This document shows positions 32,001 through 42,310 of a stretch of DNA of 64,000 nucleotides, in pieces. The notes below the pieces were generated by a model. The model searched no databases. It was not told where the DNA came from and saw nothing but the letters and a program-made list of their open reading frames with translations. Both the position numbers and the translations under genes were made by a program. This stretch comes from Asparagopsis taxiformis. Its lineage: Eukaryota > Rhodophyta > Florideophyceae > Bonnemaisoniales > Bonnemaisoniaceae. The DNA lies in the NCBI GenBank assembly GCA_030407315.1, contig JALQPE010002232.1:1-64000 (forward strand). The letters run 5' to 3'. The first letter of the stretch is position 1; every line of letters starts with the position of its first letter.

Positions 32001-32583
32001 TTAGGGTATCCCATAATCAATGGGAGTTATCGGCAAAGCACTGGCAGTATCGATGAGAGAACATGTGATGTGCTTCCATTTTTTCAGCATCACACATCGA
32101 CCACGACTGCAATGATGTGTAGCGCAGTGCGTATCGTGTGTGCATCTATGACATTCTGCCGAGAAGCCACACCTCAGAAGTGAATGATAAGTTCCGTCAG
32201 TGCATCTCGGCGGACTTCCCCAACATTTTCCTTGCTTACATTCAGTGGCCATCGTGCACGTTAGAGCATTCGGGTAATTTCATCGGCGGGATCTCGGTCG
32301 TGGAGATGCTGATGGGGATGGGCGTGCATTTAGGTCAAAGCAATCTCGTAGGCGTCCGATCGCAATCGGACTCACCAAAGTTATCAAACTTGACTGATTT
32401 GGCTGTTCTTGCTGTCAGACCAAAAACTGGCTTTTCCTTTGGCTGCTGGGATTGTTTGTGCTTGAAGTCCGTCAGTTTTCGGTTTCGCTGCATCCTCAAC
32501 TACGGTAGCACTGGTAAACATTGAGATTTCCGTAATGAATACAGAGAGAAGAGCATGAGAAAGAGATTGCGGAAGCCTTTCAT
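32001..32583 (-). pseudogene. Secreted cysteine-rich protein, diverged paralogue, frame-broken
   Basis: On the minus strand an ATG at 32583 opens a signal-peptide-like start (M-K-G-F-R-N-L-F-L-M-L-F-S-L). Frame changes then lead to A-T-V-V-E-D, to a Pro/Ile linker (C-T-P-I-P-I), and to a cysteine module. That module has spacing C-x5-C-x4-C-x6-C-x10-C and the shared string S-L-L-R-C-G, then C-x2-C-x5-C-x4-C-x4-C (C-H-R-C-T-H-D-T-H-C). It matches the gene at 42226-36259 in order and spacing, including A-T-(I/V)-V-E after the signal peptide. At least three frame changes separate the parts, so it is either decayed or affected by indel errors. A TATA box sits about 85 bp upstream. Confidence 0.6.
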
Positions 32584-32662
32584 TTTGCGCAGATCCATGA
32601 GAAAGGTGAATATCTACAACAGAATTCTCTGGATGGGTAGGTTACTTTTCGACCTGAAGGCT

Positions 32663-32671
32663 GTTTTTATA
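32663..32671 (-). promoter_or_regulatory. TATA box of the cysteine-rich paralogue
   Basis: TATAAAAAC on the minus strand, about 80-88 bp upstream of the ATG at 32583. A TATATAAG box lies at a similar distance before the related gene (42306-42296). Confidence 0.55.
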
Positions 32672-35600
32672 GCATTGAAGTACCTGGCTTATGGAAAGTA
32701 AGCCATGAAATTGCCCGACTATGGCAGATGAAGTCCCCTAAGTGGAATGCAATCGCATCCTTTGCAGAAGTGAGAAAACCGGTCATGAACCAAAGAACAT
32801 GACGCCCCACTCATGATGGCTGGCCTTTCGATGCTAAATTGGTACCTTACTACACCACTACTGCGATAATTTTGTGGATAGAGATTTAAACCAAGTTTGA
32901 GGTTCTTAGTGATTGAAGTGGAACTTCCCTTATTACCATCTATGATTCATGGATATCTCCTTCCAAACTGAACAGATTCAAAGAGGGCTTGCCATGTTAT
33001 TCGATGAAGTGACCAATCATATTGAGAGAAGCGCTAAATTACAGACAAACCGACTAGTAATTTGAGGCATTGGGAGACAAAATCATCGTGCGAAATTCTC
33101 GAGGTGATCATCTCAGTCTTCAGAATGTATGGATCCTTACTTGTAGGTCGTTCCTGAATCTGCTCATAAGTGGATGGAAAGGAGGTTACGAAAATTTTTA
33201 CGTTTTCTGTCCACATCTCTCATGAATGTAGTCATGCTGGACACATCTAATTGCATACTTCCGTCGATGCTTTTGATGCGATGTTCATAGACAAGCACTG
33301 ACTTGTGTACCTTGTTGTCTTCATGGTTGGAACTCCGTTGCAAGGAAAATTTTCGATCATGATGGAAATATCTCAGCAAGGCAGTCATCTGTATGGAGAA
33401 CATACAGAACGACATTTCCGAATTATGCATCACTCTCACCCCTCGATATACAAAGTCCTTTGAAGCACGGTATATTTTGTTCTCAAAATACTATCCCTTT
33501 GACAGCTTGAGACGTAGAGCCAGTCACCTGATTTGAGGAGATTTTCACCGATTCACTTACTATTGATGTATCCACACGAAAAAGATTTCATCTTGCGCGT
33601 TGTGAACAGTTCCGTGCTGGTTGTGCCTGTCGCAAATTTGCCCAGTAACAGGCGAGAAATTGTCCATGAGTTAGAGTAATAAGGTATTCGCAAAGATTCA
33701 TCAGCGTCATTGTGCCGTGACGGTTTCCCTCTTCACCCTCCTGTTCGCAGACACTGGATGGCGTTCACGCGAGGAAGGAACTGACAGATTTACATTCTTG
33801 TCGATGACGTGGAAACGTTTCTGCTGCGACACGGCGCATTGGAGCCAGATATGGCAAAATGGAATCGTTTTTCCATGAATCCAACAATCGGATTTGTGTG
33901 GAATGTGCGGAACCGATTTAGTCGATGACATACTGTTTTTCTGTCGTCGTGTACAAGCGCCTTTTCAATATCCATTAGCGCTCGCCAGCGAAGCTGCGGA
34001 CAGGTTGTCGATCGTTGTTGGCATCCTGACATGGAGGAACAGAATTATCTTACGTGGAATTCGAAAGTTACCATGTCATGGCAGTACGAGTTGTGGTCCA
34101 CGACATCGTCAATTCGCCGCCATAGAACAATCATGCAGCAAGGGATGCACGATTATTGACCAATGAAAGACCAAAGCAAATGTCCCAATTGGTCTTCGAG
34201 CTGGTAGGTAGTGCGTCTTCGTGTCCATCAGTGCAATCGTGTGTACAGCGCTAATGAAATATGCCAGGTGGGACTGACAGTATTTGCGCTTACCTGTAGC
34301 ATAGACGGAACTGCTCGAGGCTGAATTGAAGACTAGAGTCCAAGTATGACAGAAAATATCACTGTAATCAGATCATGTCTCGGGTATTCTGAATGACATG
34401 GATGGCGGCGTATTGTACGTTGGCTAGGCAACGATCGTCGCGCATGCCGGAAGAAACTTTGAGCAGGCCATTTCTCTTGCGCGAAAAATGTTTGAAATGT
34501 GTTGTTCACACATTCTTCGAATTGCTGCATTAGTTTAGATCTCAGTGCATGCCTGCCTTTCAGTGCTTGCAGGTGGGCTAAACCCTGCTACTGTAATCAG
34601 GTTATCTTGTGAAGCTGGAAGGGTTGATGAAATCGGGTTTCTGGAGATTTACTCTGATCAGACGGTTTCAAAATGCCCGTAAATTTTTTCCATTATTCAA
34701 GATTGGCAAAAACCCTTTCCTCCCAGTCGGCGAAGGCTAGATCTGTATCTCAAGTTTCATTCGCCCACCTGTCACTGCATTGTGCGTTTGATTTCGCTCT
34801 AGTCTTCTCGTATTGGCTACTGAGTAATTTATTGCAATGAATCATCCACATAACATACATTCGCCCACTTGTCGCCGTACTATAGGCTCGGGTTAACATG
34901 CAATCCATTTTGCCTTCAAACAGAGAAGAATTTCTACAATGTTTCCCACAGCAAATATCAACGCATTCAACGATCGCGTAGTATTCCATAACTTGAATTC
35001 GACAGCTATAGTTCGCGACAGGGTTTCTTTCATAACTCGACATATGTCAAGTACGCACATCGCGTCTCGACTCGTTACAGAGGTTTGAAACAATCGCGTG
35101 CTACGCCATGCTTGAGGATCACGACAGCGCTTTTCCCTTTTTGTCGTGCAGCGTAATTTTACCTGACAGCTTTGAGTTTTGGAAGGCTGACAGAGACACG
35201 CTACTCCGACTTTGCAAGATTATTTTTCCCTACCTCATAGCCAGCAGATGCTAATGCGTCGATATCGAACACGTGCAATGTGAACGCCAACAGCTCATGT
35301 TGGGGAAATGATGGAACGGGACAAATCTGCGCTTACCGGCACGGTTGTAGTCGATCATGCTGGCACTCATCCAAGTCGAATAATGGTGAAATGTAGTGTT
35401 TGCACGTGCACCTGTATGAGGATATTTGCATTGTTCGACATGCGCCGAATTGATGATCTAGCACGCATGGGAACAGTTCATGAAAATAGATACAGTGCAA
35501 CGCGACGCGCGAAAGAATGCGGGTAGAAAATGCGTTGGGATTGGTGTGGAGAAAATAAGTCGTGCAATTGTGATGGCATTTCACATTGATGAATGCAACA

Positions 35601-36258
35601 AGGTGGTTTCAAACGCCACAGAAAAAACCGTGAGTAATGGAAGCTATCTCGTGGCTTTCCGATGTTCAGATTGCGCTCGGAGAATAATTTCTTCAAAAAA
35701 AAGTAGTTTGTGCGTGTAGATCATACTCGGGTATCAATACAGATACCCTGTAACTGCACTACTGGGGTGGTGTATTCATCACACTACATTGCTGGAAAGC
35801 CATGACCACCCTTTACGCCGACTTTCTCGGCCGGAACGTTTGCCATTTGAAGATCGTCATGCATACGAATGGAGCAGTTTCGCTTTCTGAAACGGAGAAC
35901 ATTCCTCCGATATAGGCATTTCAAAGCATGTTGCCTAGGCTACCTCTGGATTAGGGTAACACTAGTTGTCATACCATTCATCCCGGAACACGCAGCCGTA
36001 GAACCATCTAAACCCAATTTCTCTATCCTTATTACGCGGGAGATCAGTTACGTCTTTCTCTATCTCATCGTGCTCCCCACGACTGGAAATCCCCTGAATA
36101 ACTCTCATCATTTCCATATGACCTAACTAATGATATTTCCCAATGGAAGGGAATTCTACAGCTACAACGGACCGTGGATTAATCTTTTGATCGAAAGAAT
36201 CTTCCTCTGTCCACTCCGTAGCAAACGCAAATTTGTTCGAGTGAATAATTCCTCCGCA
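32672..36258. other. Unassigned region between the two cysteine-rich genes
   Basis: No recognisable gene, LTR or repeat. Open stretches are short (under 100 codons, for example 33439-33164 minus, 35043-34750 minus) and lack motifs. It is probably intergenic or old decayed sequence; base composition is moderate, without the GC-richness of family A. Confidence 0.4.
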
Positions 36259-36383
36259 CTACAGTGGTTGACAGCCCGGGCACGATGGATCAGGCAGGAA
36301 CGGAGGCTGATTCGGGGTCGATGTCCCACATTGTCTTGGATCTGGGTCTGGTCGGGGTACGCAGCGATTACCTCTGCAAAGCC
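36259..36383 (-). pseudogene. 3' part of secreted cysteine-rich gene, cut off by element D
   Basis: Minus-strand continuation of the gene that starts at 42226. After the GGCT target duplication the frame reads C-R-G-N-R-C-V-P-R-P-D-P-D-P-R-Q-C and ends with P-S-C-P-G-C-Q-P-L and TAG at 36261-36259. It completes the cysteine pattern (C-x4-C-x10-C) and closes the protein. Separated from its 5' part by 5.4 kb of retrotransposon. Confidence 0.8.
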
Positions 36384-36714
36384 TGTTACGTGGGAGCAGA
36401 GAATGGTACCAAGCCAGGTAACCAAAAAGCCGACACTTAACATCAGTTGATAGTGTATTGCACCGCAGTGCAGCGTATTGCGTTGACATGCAATGCAGTG
36501 CCATCATGTGGAAATAATTACAGAATGCAAAGGAGACAAACCAAAGATTTCAGGAGAGTATGGGAGAAAGTAATTATCAACACTGGAACCACTGACAGTA
36601 TAAATAGGTAGCAATGAAGAGTAGAAAGGGGAGATCAGGAATGGAGAACGGAGGAAGAGAGAGCAATGAAAGAATAAAGGAGAGGGAGTTTTACTTTCAT
36701 ACCGGTATCTAACA
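36384..36714 (+). repeat. 5' LTR of element D
   Basis: 331 bp, with a strong TATAAATAG box at 36600-36608 and AATAAA at 36673-36678, so U3, R and U5 are all visible. No obvious TGG primer site follows (ATAAGTTTAAAC). Confidence 0.95.
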
Positions 36715-36902
36715 ATAAGTTTAAACTTTTTGTGCTTGTGGACAGGTCTGCAGTGATTGAAATTCATTGTATTGGCTGGAAGACAGTGTGCTCTAATAGG
36801 TTGACGCTCGGTGACCAATTCCTGAGCGGCGATAACAGTTGGCAAGTGGGAAGCGTAAGTGAGGGCGACAATAACATTCAGTGAAACAAGTTTGATAACA
36901 CG

Positions 36903-37900
36903 ATGGTGAATCCGACTAATACGGAAAGAATCAGTGGAGTGGAACATAGACTCAATGTACTTGACAATACTGTCGAAGCATTAGTGAATGGAATGGAAGG
37001 ACTGGAGGGCCGCGTGTTGAAGATAGAGAATTGTATTGCGGATATTGAAAAGGGCATGACTGCGAACCATAACGAATTGATGAGTATTTTAAGGAGGCAG
37101 GGAGCAGCAGAGAATGCGCAATCTGGAATTCGTACCACAGTTGTGAAGGAAGAACAAGAGTTTCCATCACAGGTTTTGCCCGAAACACCCTCCAAAGCAA
37201 GCAAAGATGAGGCTGTGAGGCTGTCCATATCTGACAAGATGAAGATATGGGAGCGAAAAATGACACAGAACAAAGTTTCAGCAGCAGGAGACTACAACTT
37301 CCCTTCTGCAAGGCAGGATTTTCACAGGCTGCATGAGAAGTTTCCGCTCACAGATGACATTGAGCGCGAAATGTCACTTTTGTCATTTGACAAAGCTGCA
37401 CTGAAAATAGCCAATGCCACCTCAAGAGAATTCCCATCTATCACATGTTCGGAACTGTGGAATATACTGGAAGACAAGTTGTTCAATGAAACACAAAAGA
37501 AGTCTAAAAATACGGCTTTCCTCAATATGAAGTGGGACGAGAAACGAGAATCGACGAGTCAGTTTGGCGAGAGAGTTAATGTGCTAGGAACTTCATTGGA
37601 CTAGACAAGGACATGATTCAGGCTACTTTTATTAAGGGTCTACCGAACAGGTTGCAATCATATGCATATACTATCCAAGGAGGATTTGACGAGTTGGTAG
37701 CAGCAATGACACATATATCAGCGAACCAGACGCGCTCAGAGGCTGTGAGGGAAGTTGTCGAAACAAGTATGGGTAGTGCTGTCAAGAGTGACATCAGCCA
37801 TCAACAGTCTAAGAAATCGACATACAGATGCTTCAGATGTAATGATATTGGGCATATGTCATGGGAAAAGGACAAGTGTAAGGCTATACCAGTAGGCTAA
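36903..37900 (+). pseudogene. gag: gag of element D
   Basis: ATG at 36903 (ACGATGG). N-terminal coiled coil (heptads in V-E-H-R-L-N-V-L-D-N-T-V-E-A-L), then a Gag core, then a zinc knuckle C-F-R-C-N-D-I-G-H-M-S-W near 37830. A one-base shift at about 37600 (stop TAG at 37602) separates 36903-37604 from 37613-37900; otherwise continuous. It may be an authentic break or a base-calling error. Confidence 0.85.
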
Positions 37901-38003
37901 CCAAAAGTGGACATATGAATAATGGTCAGTTGTCGGGAAACTGGAATGGGAGAGGTCCACAGCAAAGTATGCGGGATTAGCTCCCGAAGTCAACATAGAG
38001 ACA

Positions 38004-41000
38004 TTGTGTCATTGTCAGGACACCACAATTAATGACTTCCCTGAGATGATATACGACGATACAATGGAAGAGATGTCTGACATTGTTATAGAAGTGCGAT
38101 TTGATGTGAATGGAACAGAAGTGAGAAAGGTTGCGGTGGTGGATACAGGTGCATTCTCTATATGGATGGATAAAACCATGTTTAAGTCATTGAATGAAAC
38201 GTTAATTGAAGATGGTTGTGCTGCATTTGGCGCAGATGGAAAGAAGCTAGACATAGCTGGGAAAGGTTATATTGACTTTTCAATATGGGGCTGCAAGATG
38301 AGCCAAGAGCCAATTAGGGTGATGAGGAAACTAGCAAGTGGTCTGCTATTCGGTAGAAGGTTCTGGATGCGGTATATGTTTAAGATGGATCTGGAAACAA
38401 TGAAAGGATGTATTATGGTTGGTAGCACAAGATATGAAGGGAGTTTAAGAAGGAAATACATCGAAGATGAAGAAATAAGGGCTGTAATTGAAGATGCTGA
38501 CGTGGATGCAGAGATAAGAGGAATGGACTTGACACAATTCCACAGCACCACGGAGATGCAGGAGAGATTGCGTGGCGTCATTTGGAAACATCGTATGATA
38601 TTCAAGGAAGTTGGTTGTATCAAAGGGTACAAACATGAGATAAAATTGGTGAAGGGTGCAGAACCGGTGGTTGTACCAATTAGAAGACGCTCACCGGCCG
38701 AACAAGCTGTCGAAGAGAAAATGATGGACAAACTATTACAAAAGGGTATTGTGGAACACTCTGAATCGGAGTGGGCAGCCAACAATGTCTTTGTACCAAA
38801 GCGGGACGGTAGCATGAGGTGTACAACAGATTTCAGAGCATTGAACAGCAGGACTGTCAGCGATCAGTACCCAATGGAATCTGTTAGAGAAACGTTGGAT
38901 TGGTTGGCTAGTAAGAAAGTATTTACTGCTTTCGATCTGAAGGATGGGTATTTCCAAGTACAGCTTGATGAATCTTCTAAGCCTTACACGGCAGTACGAA
39001 CTGTCAAAGGATTACTGCAGTACACGAGATTGCCCCAAGGGCTAAAGAACAGTCCTGCAGTGTTTCAGCGATTGGTGAATTTAGTACTGGGAAAATACAA
39101 GGGAAGGAGCGTAGGGCCTTTATGGATGATGGTAATATTGGTACGATAGACGAGGAGTCACATTTGGAGGAGCTGGATGAGATTCTCACGTGCATGTGGA
39201 ATGCAGGAATGCGTCTCAAGATCAGTAAGTGTCGTTTTGGAGTGCAGGAAGTGGAAGTTCTGGGTCATAGAGTAACCGCCAATGGCCTGAAGCCATCTGA
39301 AACTCATATTACGGCAATTAGGAATCTGAAGGAACCACAGACGCTGACAGAATTACTAAGATTCCTAGGTTTGGTGAATTACTTTGCAACCTTTTTGCCT
39401 AACTTCACAAATAGAGCCAAGCCTCTGTATGACGTTTTGAAGGACTCTGGTTGTAATAGGAAGAAACGATGGAGGAATGATTCCCATAACATCATTGATT
39501 GGGATAAAAAATGGGGAGATAAGCAGAGGAATGCATGGCAAGATCTTAAAGAAGGTTTGTGTGACCCAAATGAACTTGCATCACCGGACTGTAAGAAACA
39601 AAAGGTGGTGATGACCGACGCGAGTGATTATGGTATTGGTGGGGTTCTATTACAGGAGTCTAATAAGGACGAATGGAGGCCAATTGCCTTTACATCACGA
39701 AAGCTGAAGGAGCGGAGCAAAGGTATACTGTAACCGAGAAAGAGTGTTTGGCAGTAGTACATGCACTTAAAAAATGGAGGCATTATCTTCATGGAGGCAT
39801 GCAGTTTACGGTGAAATCGGACCATCAAGCCTTGAGGTGGCTCATGTCATTAAGGGAGCCTAAAGGAAGACTGGCGAGGTGGATGATAGAGGTGCAGGAC
39901 TATGATTTTGTGGTAGAGTATGCTCCAGGCCAGTCAATGGCAGTTGCAGATACGCTGAGTCGTGATTCAGTAACTAATACACGCTGTCCAAGATGCAATG
40001 AGCTCATCATGATGATGACAGAACGGGAAAGGTCATTACCTACAGTGGAACAAATCAAAGAAGGCCAACGAACTGAGTTTGAAGACTTGGAAAGACTGAT
40101 TACGGAAAGAAGCAATTACGTACTGGATGAGGATGGACTATTGTGTTTAGCTGAGGGTTCTAGTATGCGCATTATAGTTCCAAAACTACTTATTCCTCAA
40201 GTGCTTGATTACGCCCATGGTGCAAGGCCTAATGGTCATCAAGGTGTATGGAAAACAATGCAATGGGTGGAAAAGAGGTTTTGGTGGAAAGGTTGGAGAA
40301 ATGATGTATCGGAACGGGTAGAAAATGCGTTAACTGCTCATTACATAGACTGGGTAAGCCAGGTGTGCAGGGAAATATGAAGAAGTGGCACCCGCTGAGA
40401 AGATTTCAAGTCGTTGCAGTTGATGTACTGGAGGTATCTACATCCAATATGAGAGGTACATCAAAAGCTGTTGTAATGGGAGATTTATTCACGAGGTTTG
40501 TGTGGGCTACTGCAGTGAAGGATGAGCGGGCAGAGACTATTTCTCAGGTGTTGCTCGATGAGTGGATATTAAGGTTTGGGCCACCAGAAAAGCTGCTGAG
40601 TGACAGGGGAAAGACATTTATGAGCGAGATGGTGCAACATTTGTGTACATGTGTCGGGGCAAAAAAGATATTTACCAGTCCCTATCACCCACAAACTGAT
40701 GGTTTTATCGAGAGATTTAACCGTACTCTGATGAAGGACATTCGTGCATATGTGTCAGTAGAGGAAAACGATTGGGTGCAGCATTTGCCAATGGCATGTT
40801 TCAGGTACAATACAGCAGTGAACAGTGCCACGGGAATGACTCCATACAAGGCTGTTTTCGGAGTGGATGCATTTGATTTTGATGCTGAAGCAGGTAGGCG
40901 AATGGCCATCGACCAAGAACCAGAAAGTAATGAGGAGTTAGCAAGGAGGCTTGCAGAGTTACATTGGCAATTAATACAGAGGGGGAGCAAGGCACGTACA

Positions 41001-41302
41001 GATGCAGCTAAGCAGTACAATAAGCTAGCAAATGCTGTGGAGTTTGAAAAGGGTGATCGTGTTATGGTGTATAATCCTCGCCACCACATGGAGAAGGGAG
41101 AAAACTGCGTACACCATGGATGGGGCCGTATATAGTGCAGGAGGTGCTAACTAATGTTTCATATATTGTCAAGTCTGAAGTTGGACTGGATGTCGCTCGG
41201 GTGCATGTCAATAGACTTCAGAAGTATGATGAGGATATATGTGAGACTGGGGATCCTATCGATGGGGTCTCCCAGACAGTCGAAGAATTATCAAAAGTAT
41301 AA
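38004..41302 (+). pseudogene. pol: pol of element D
   Basis: Protease V-V-D-T-G-A-F-S (near 38140); RT with F-T-A-F-D-L-K-D-G-Y-F and catalytic F-M-D-D near 39120; RNase H (V-M-T-D-A-S-D-Y-G-I-G near 39610; V-T-E-K-E-C); integrase zinc region near 40210-40340, with the C-x2-C part lost to a shift; integrase core (V-D-V-L-E-V; S-D-R-G-K-T-F; H-P-Q-T-D-G-F-I-E-R-F). A further weak chromodomain-like tail lies at 41300-41460. Frame changes near 39115, 39700, 40330, 41110 and 41300. Parts between breaks look well preserved, which suggests a young element. Confidence 0.88.
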
Positions 41303-41481
41303 TTGGGGAAAAGATCAGGGATGGCAAACGGTGGTTCAAGGTGAAACACACCTATGCAAATGGAGCAGAATGGGTCAGTGAGGCAGATCTACCTACGTTA
41401 ATTGTTGCAGAGTATGACGCAATAGTCGCATCGAAGGCCATACGCTCTGTGGCAAAGTGAGGATAAGCGAGTGAGGCCGAG

Positions 41482-41811
41482 TGTTACGTGGGAGCAGAGA
41501 ATGGTACCAAGCAGGTAACCAAAAAGCCGACACTTAACATCAGTTGATAGTGTATTGCACCGCAGTGCAGCGTATTGCGTTGACATGCAATGCAGTGCCA
41601 TCATGTGGAAATAATTTACAGAATGCAAGGAGACAAACCAAAGATTTCAGGAGAGTATGGGAGAAAGTAATTATCAACACTGGAACCACTGACAGTATAA
41701 ATAGGTAGCAATGAAGAGTAGAAAGGGGAGATCAGGAATGGAGAACGGAGGAAGAGAGAGCAATGAAAGAATAAAGGAGAGGGAGTTTTACTTTCATACC
41801 GGTATCTAACA
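41482..41811 (+). repeat. 3' LTR of element D
   Basis: 330 bp. Differs from the 5' LTR only in run lengths (CC/C, TT/TTT, AAA/AA). Preceded by a purine-rich stretch ending GTGAGGCCGAG. Confidence 0.95.
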
Positions 41812-42226
41812 AGCCGAGTAGACACACTGCAAAAACTACTCGGTACATGGGCTGCATCGTGGTCTAACCCACATCTCAGAAGTGACCTTTCTGTACCGCT
41901 GGTGCATATGCTTGGACTTCCAAAACACAATCTCTGCCGGCATTGGGAGGCTGAGGTGCATGGAGAACATTCTCTCCTATTATTTGTAGGTGTAGGGTAG
42001 GTGCAGGTGCAGGTGCAGGAACAGTTGGCGGAACAAAACAATCAGATGGAATCGGAATAGGGAGAGGATCCCTGCAGAAGATTGTGAGCTGTGTTGACCG
42101 ATTTTGCTTTTTCGTCCACATCATAGATGCGGGGATTTTCTCCACTATAGTGGCCTGTGCCATCATTGAGGATTGTGCAACATGAATCAAGAAGATGAGT
42201 AGAAGATAACGTTTGTTGAGGCCCAT
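41812..42226 (-). pseudogene. Secreted cysteine-rich protein gene, 5' part (split by element D)
   Basis: ATG at 42226 on the minus strand. Signal peptide (M-G-L-N-K-R-Y-L-L-L-I-F-L-I-H-V-A-Q), then a Pro-rich linker with P-A-P-A-P-A-P, then a cysteine module with C-x2-C-x5-C-x4-C-x6-C-x10-C (C-S-P-C-T-S-A-S-Q-C; S-L-L-R-C-G). A one-base shift occurs in the GGG run at 41995-41997. A second C-S-P-C-T-E module is visible in a shifted frame around 41850-41825. Element D interrupts just after S-V-S-T-R-L. Whole protein about 180 residues, presumably extracellular; function unknown. The spacing recalls Dickkopf-N-type or other small disulphide modules, but no homology is claimed. Confidence 0.65.
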
Positions 42227-42295
42227 CGTAGCTGATGGTATCGGTTGAAACTTTGATGTCTGTGATGAACGTCGTGGTGGTCGACCCTTGGGTCG

Positions 42296-42306
42296 CCTCT
42301 TATATA
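42296..42306 (-). promoter_or_regulatory. TATA box of the cysteine-rich gene
   Basis: TATATAAGAGG on the minus strand, about 75 bp before the ATG at 42226. Well-formed, and matched by the TATA element at similar spacing before the paralogue at 32583. Confidence 0.65.
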
Positions 42307-42310
42307 GGAT

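Larger units (their letters stand above)
36384..41811 (+). mobile_element. Ty3/gypsy element D, inserted in the cysteine-rich gene
   Basis: 5,428 bp with LTRs of 331 and 330 bp (TGTTA...TAACA) and the target duplication AGCC (36380-36383 and 41812-41815). The insertion point is confirmed because the minus-strand host reading frame continues across it. The LTRs have no substitutions, only three homopolymer-length differences. gag and pol are present in order but interrupted by about six frame changes. The element lies opposite to the host gene. Confidence 0.95.
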
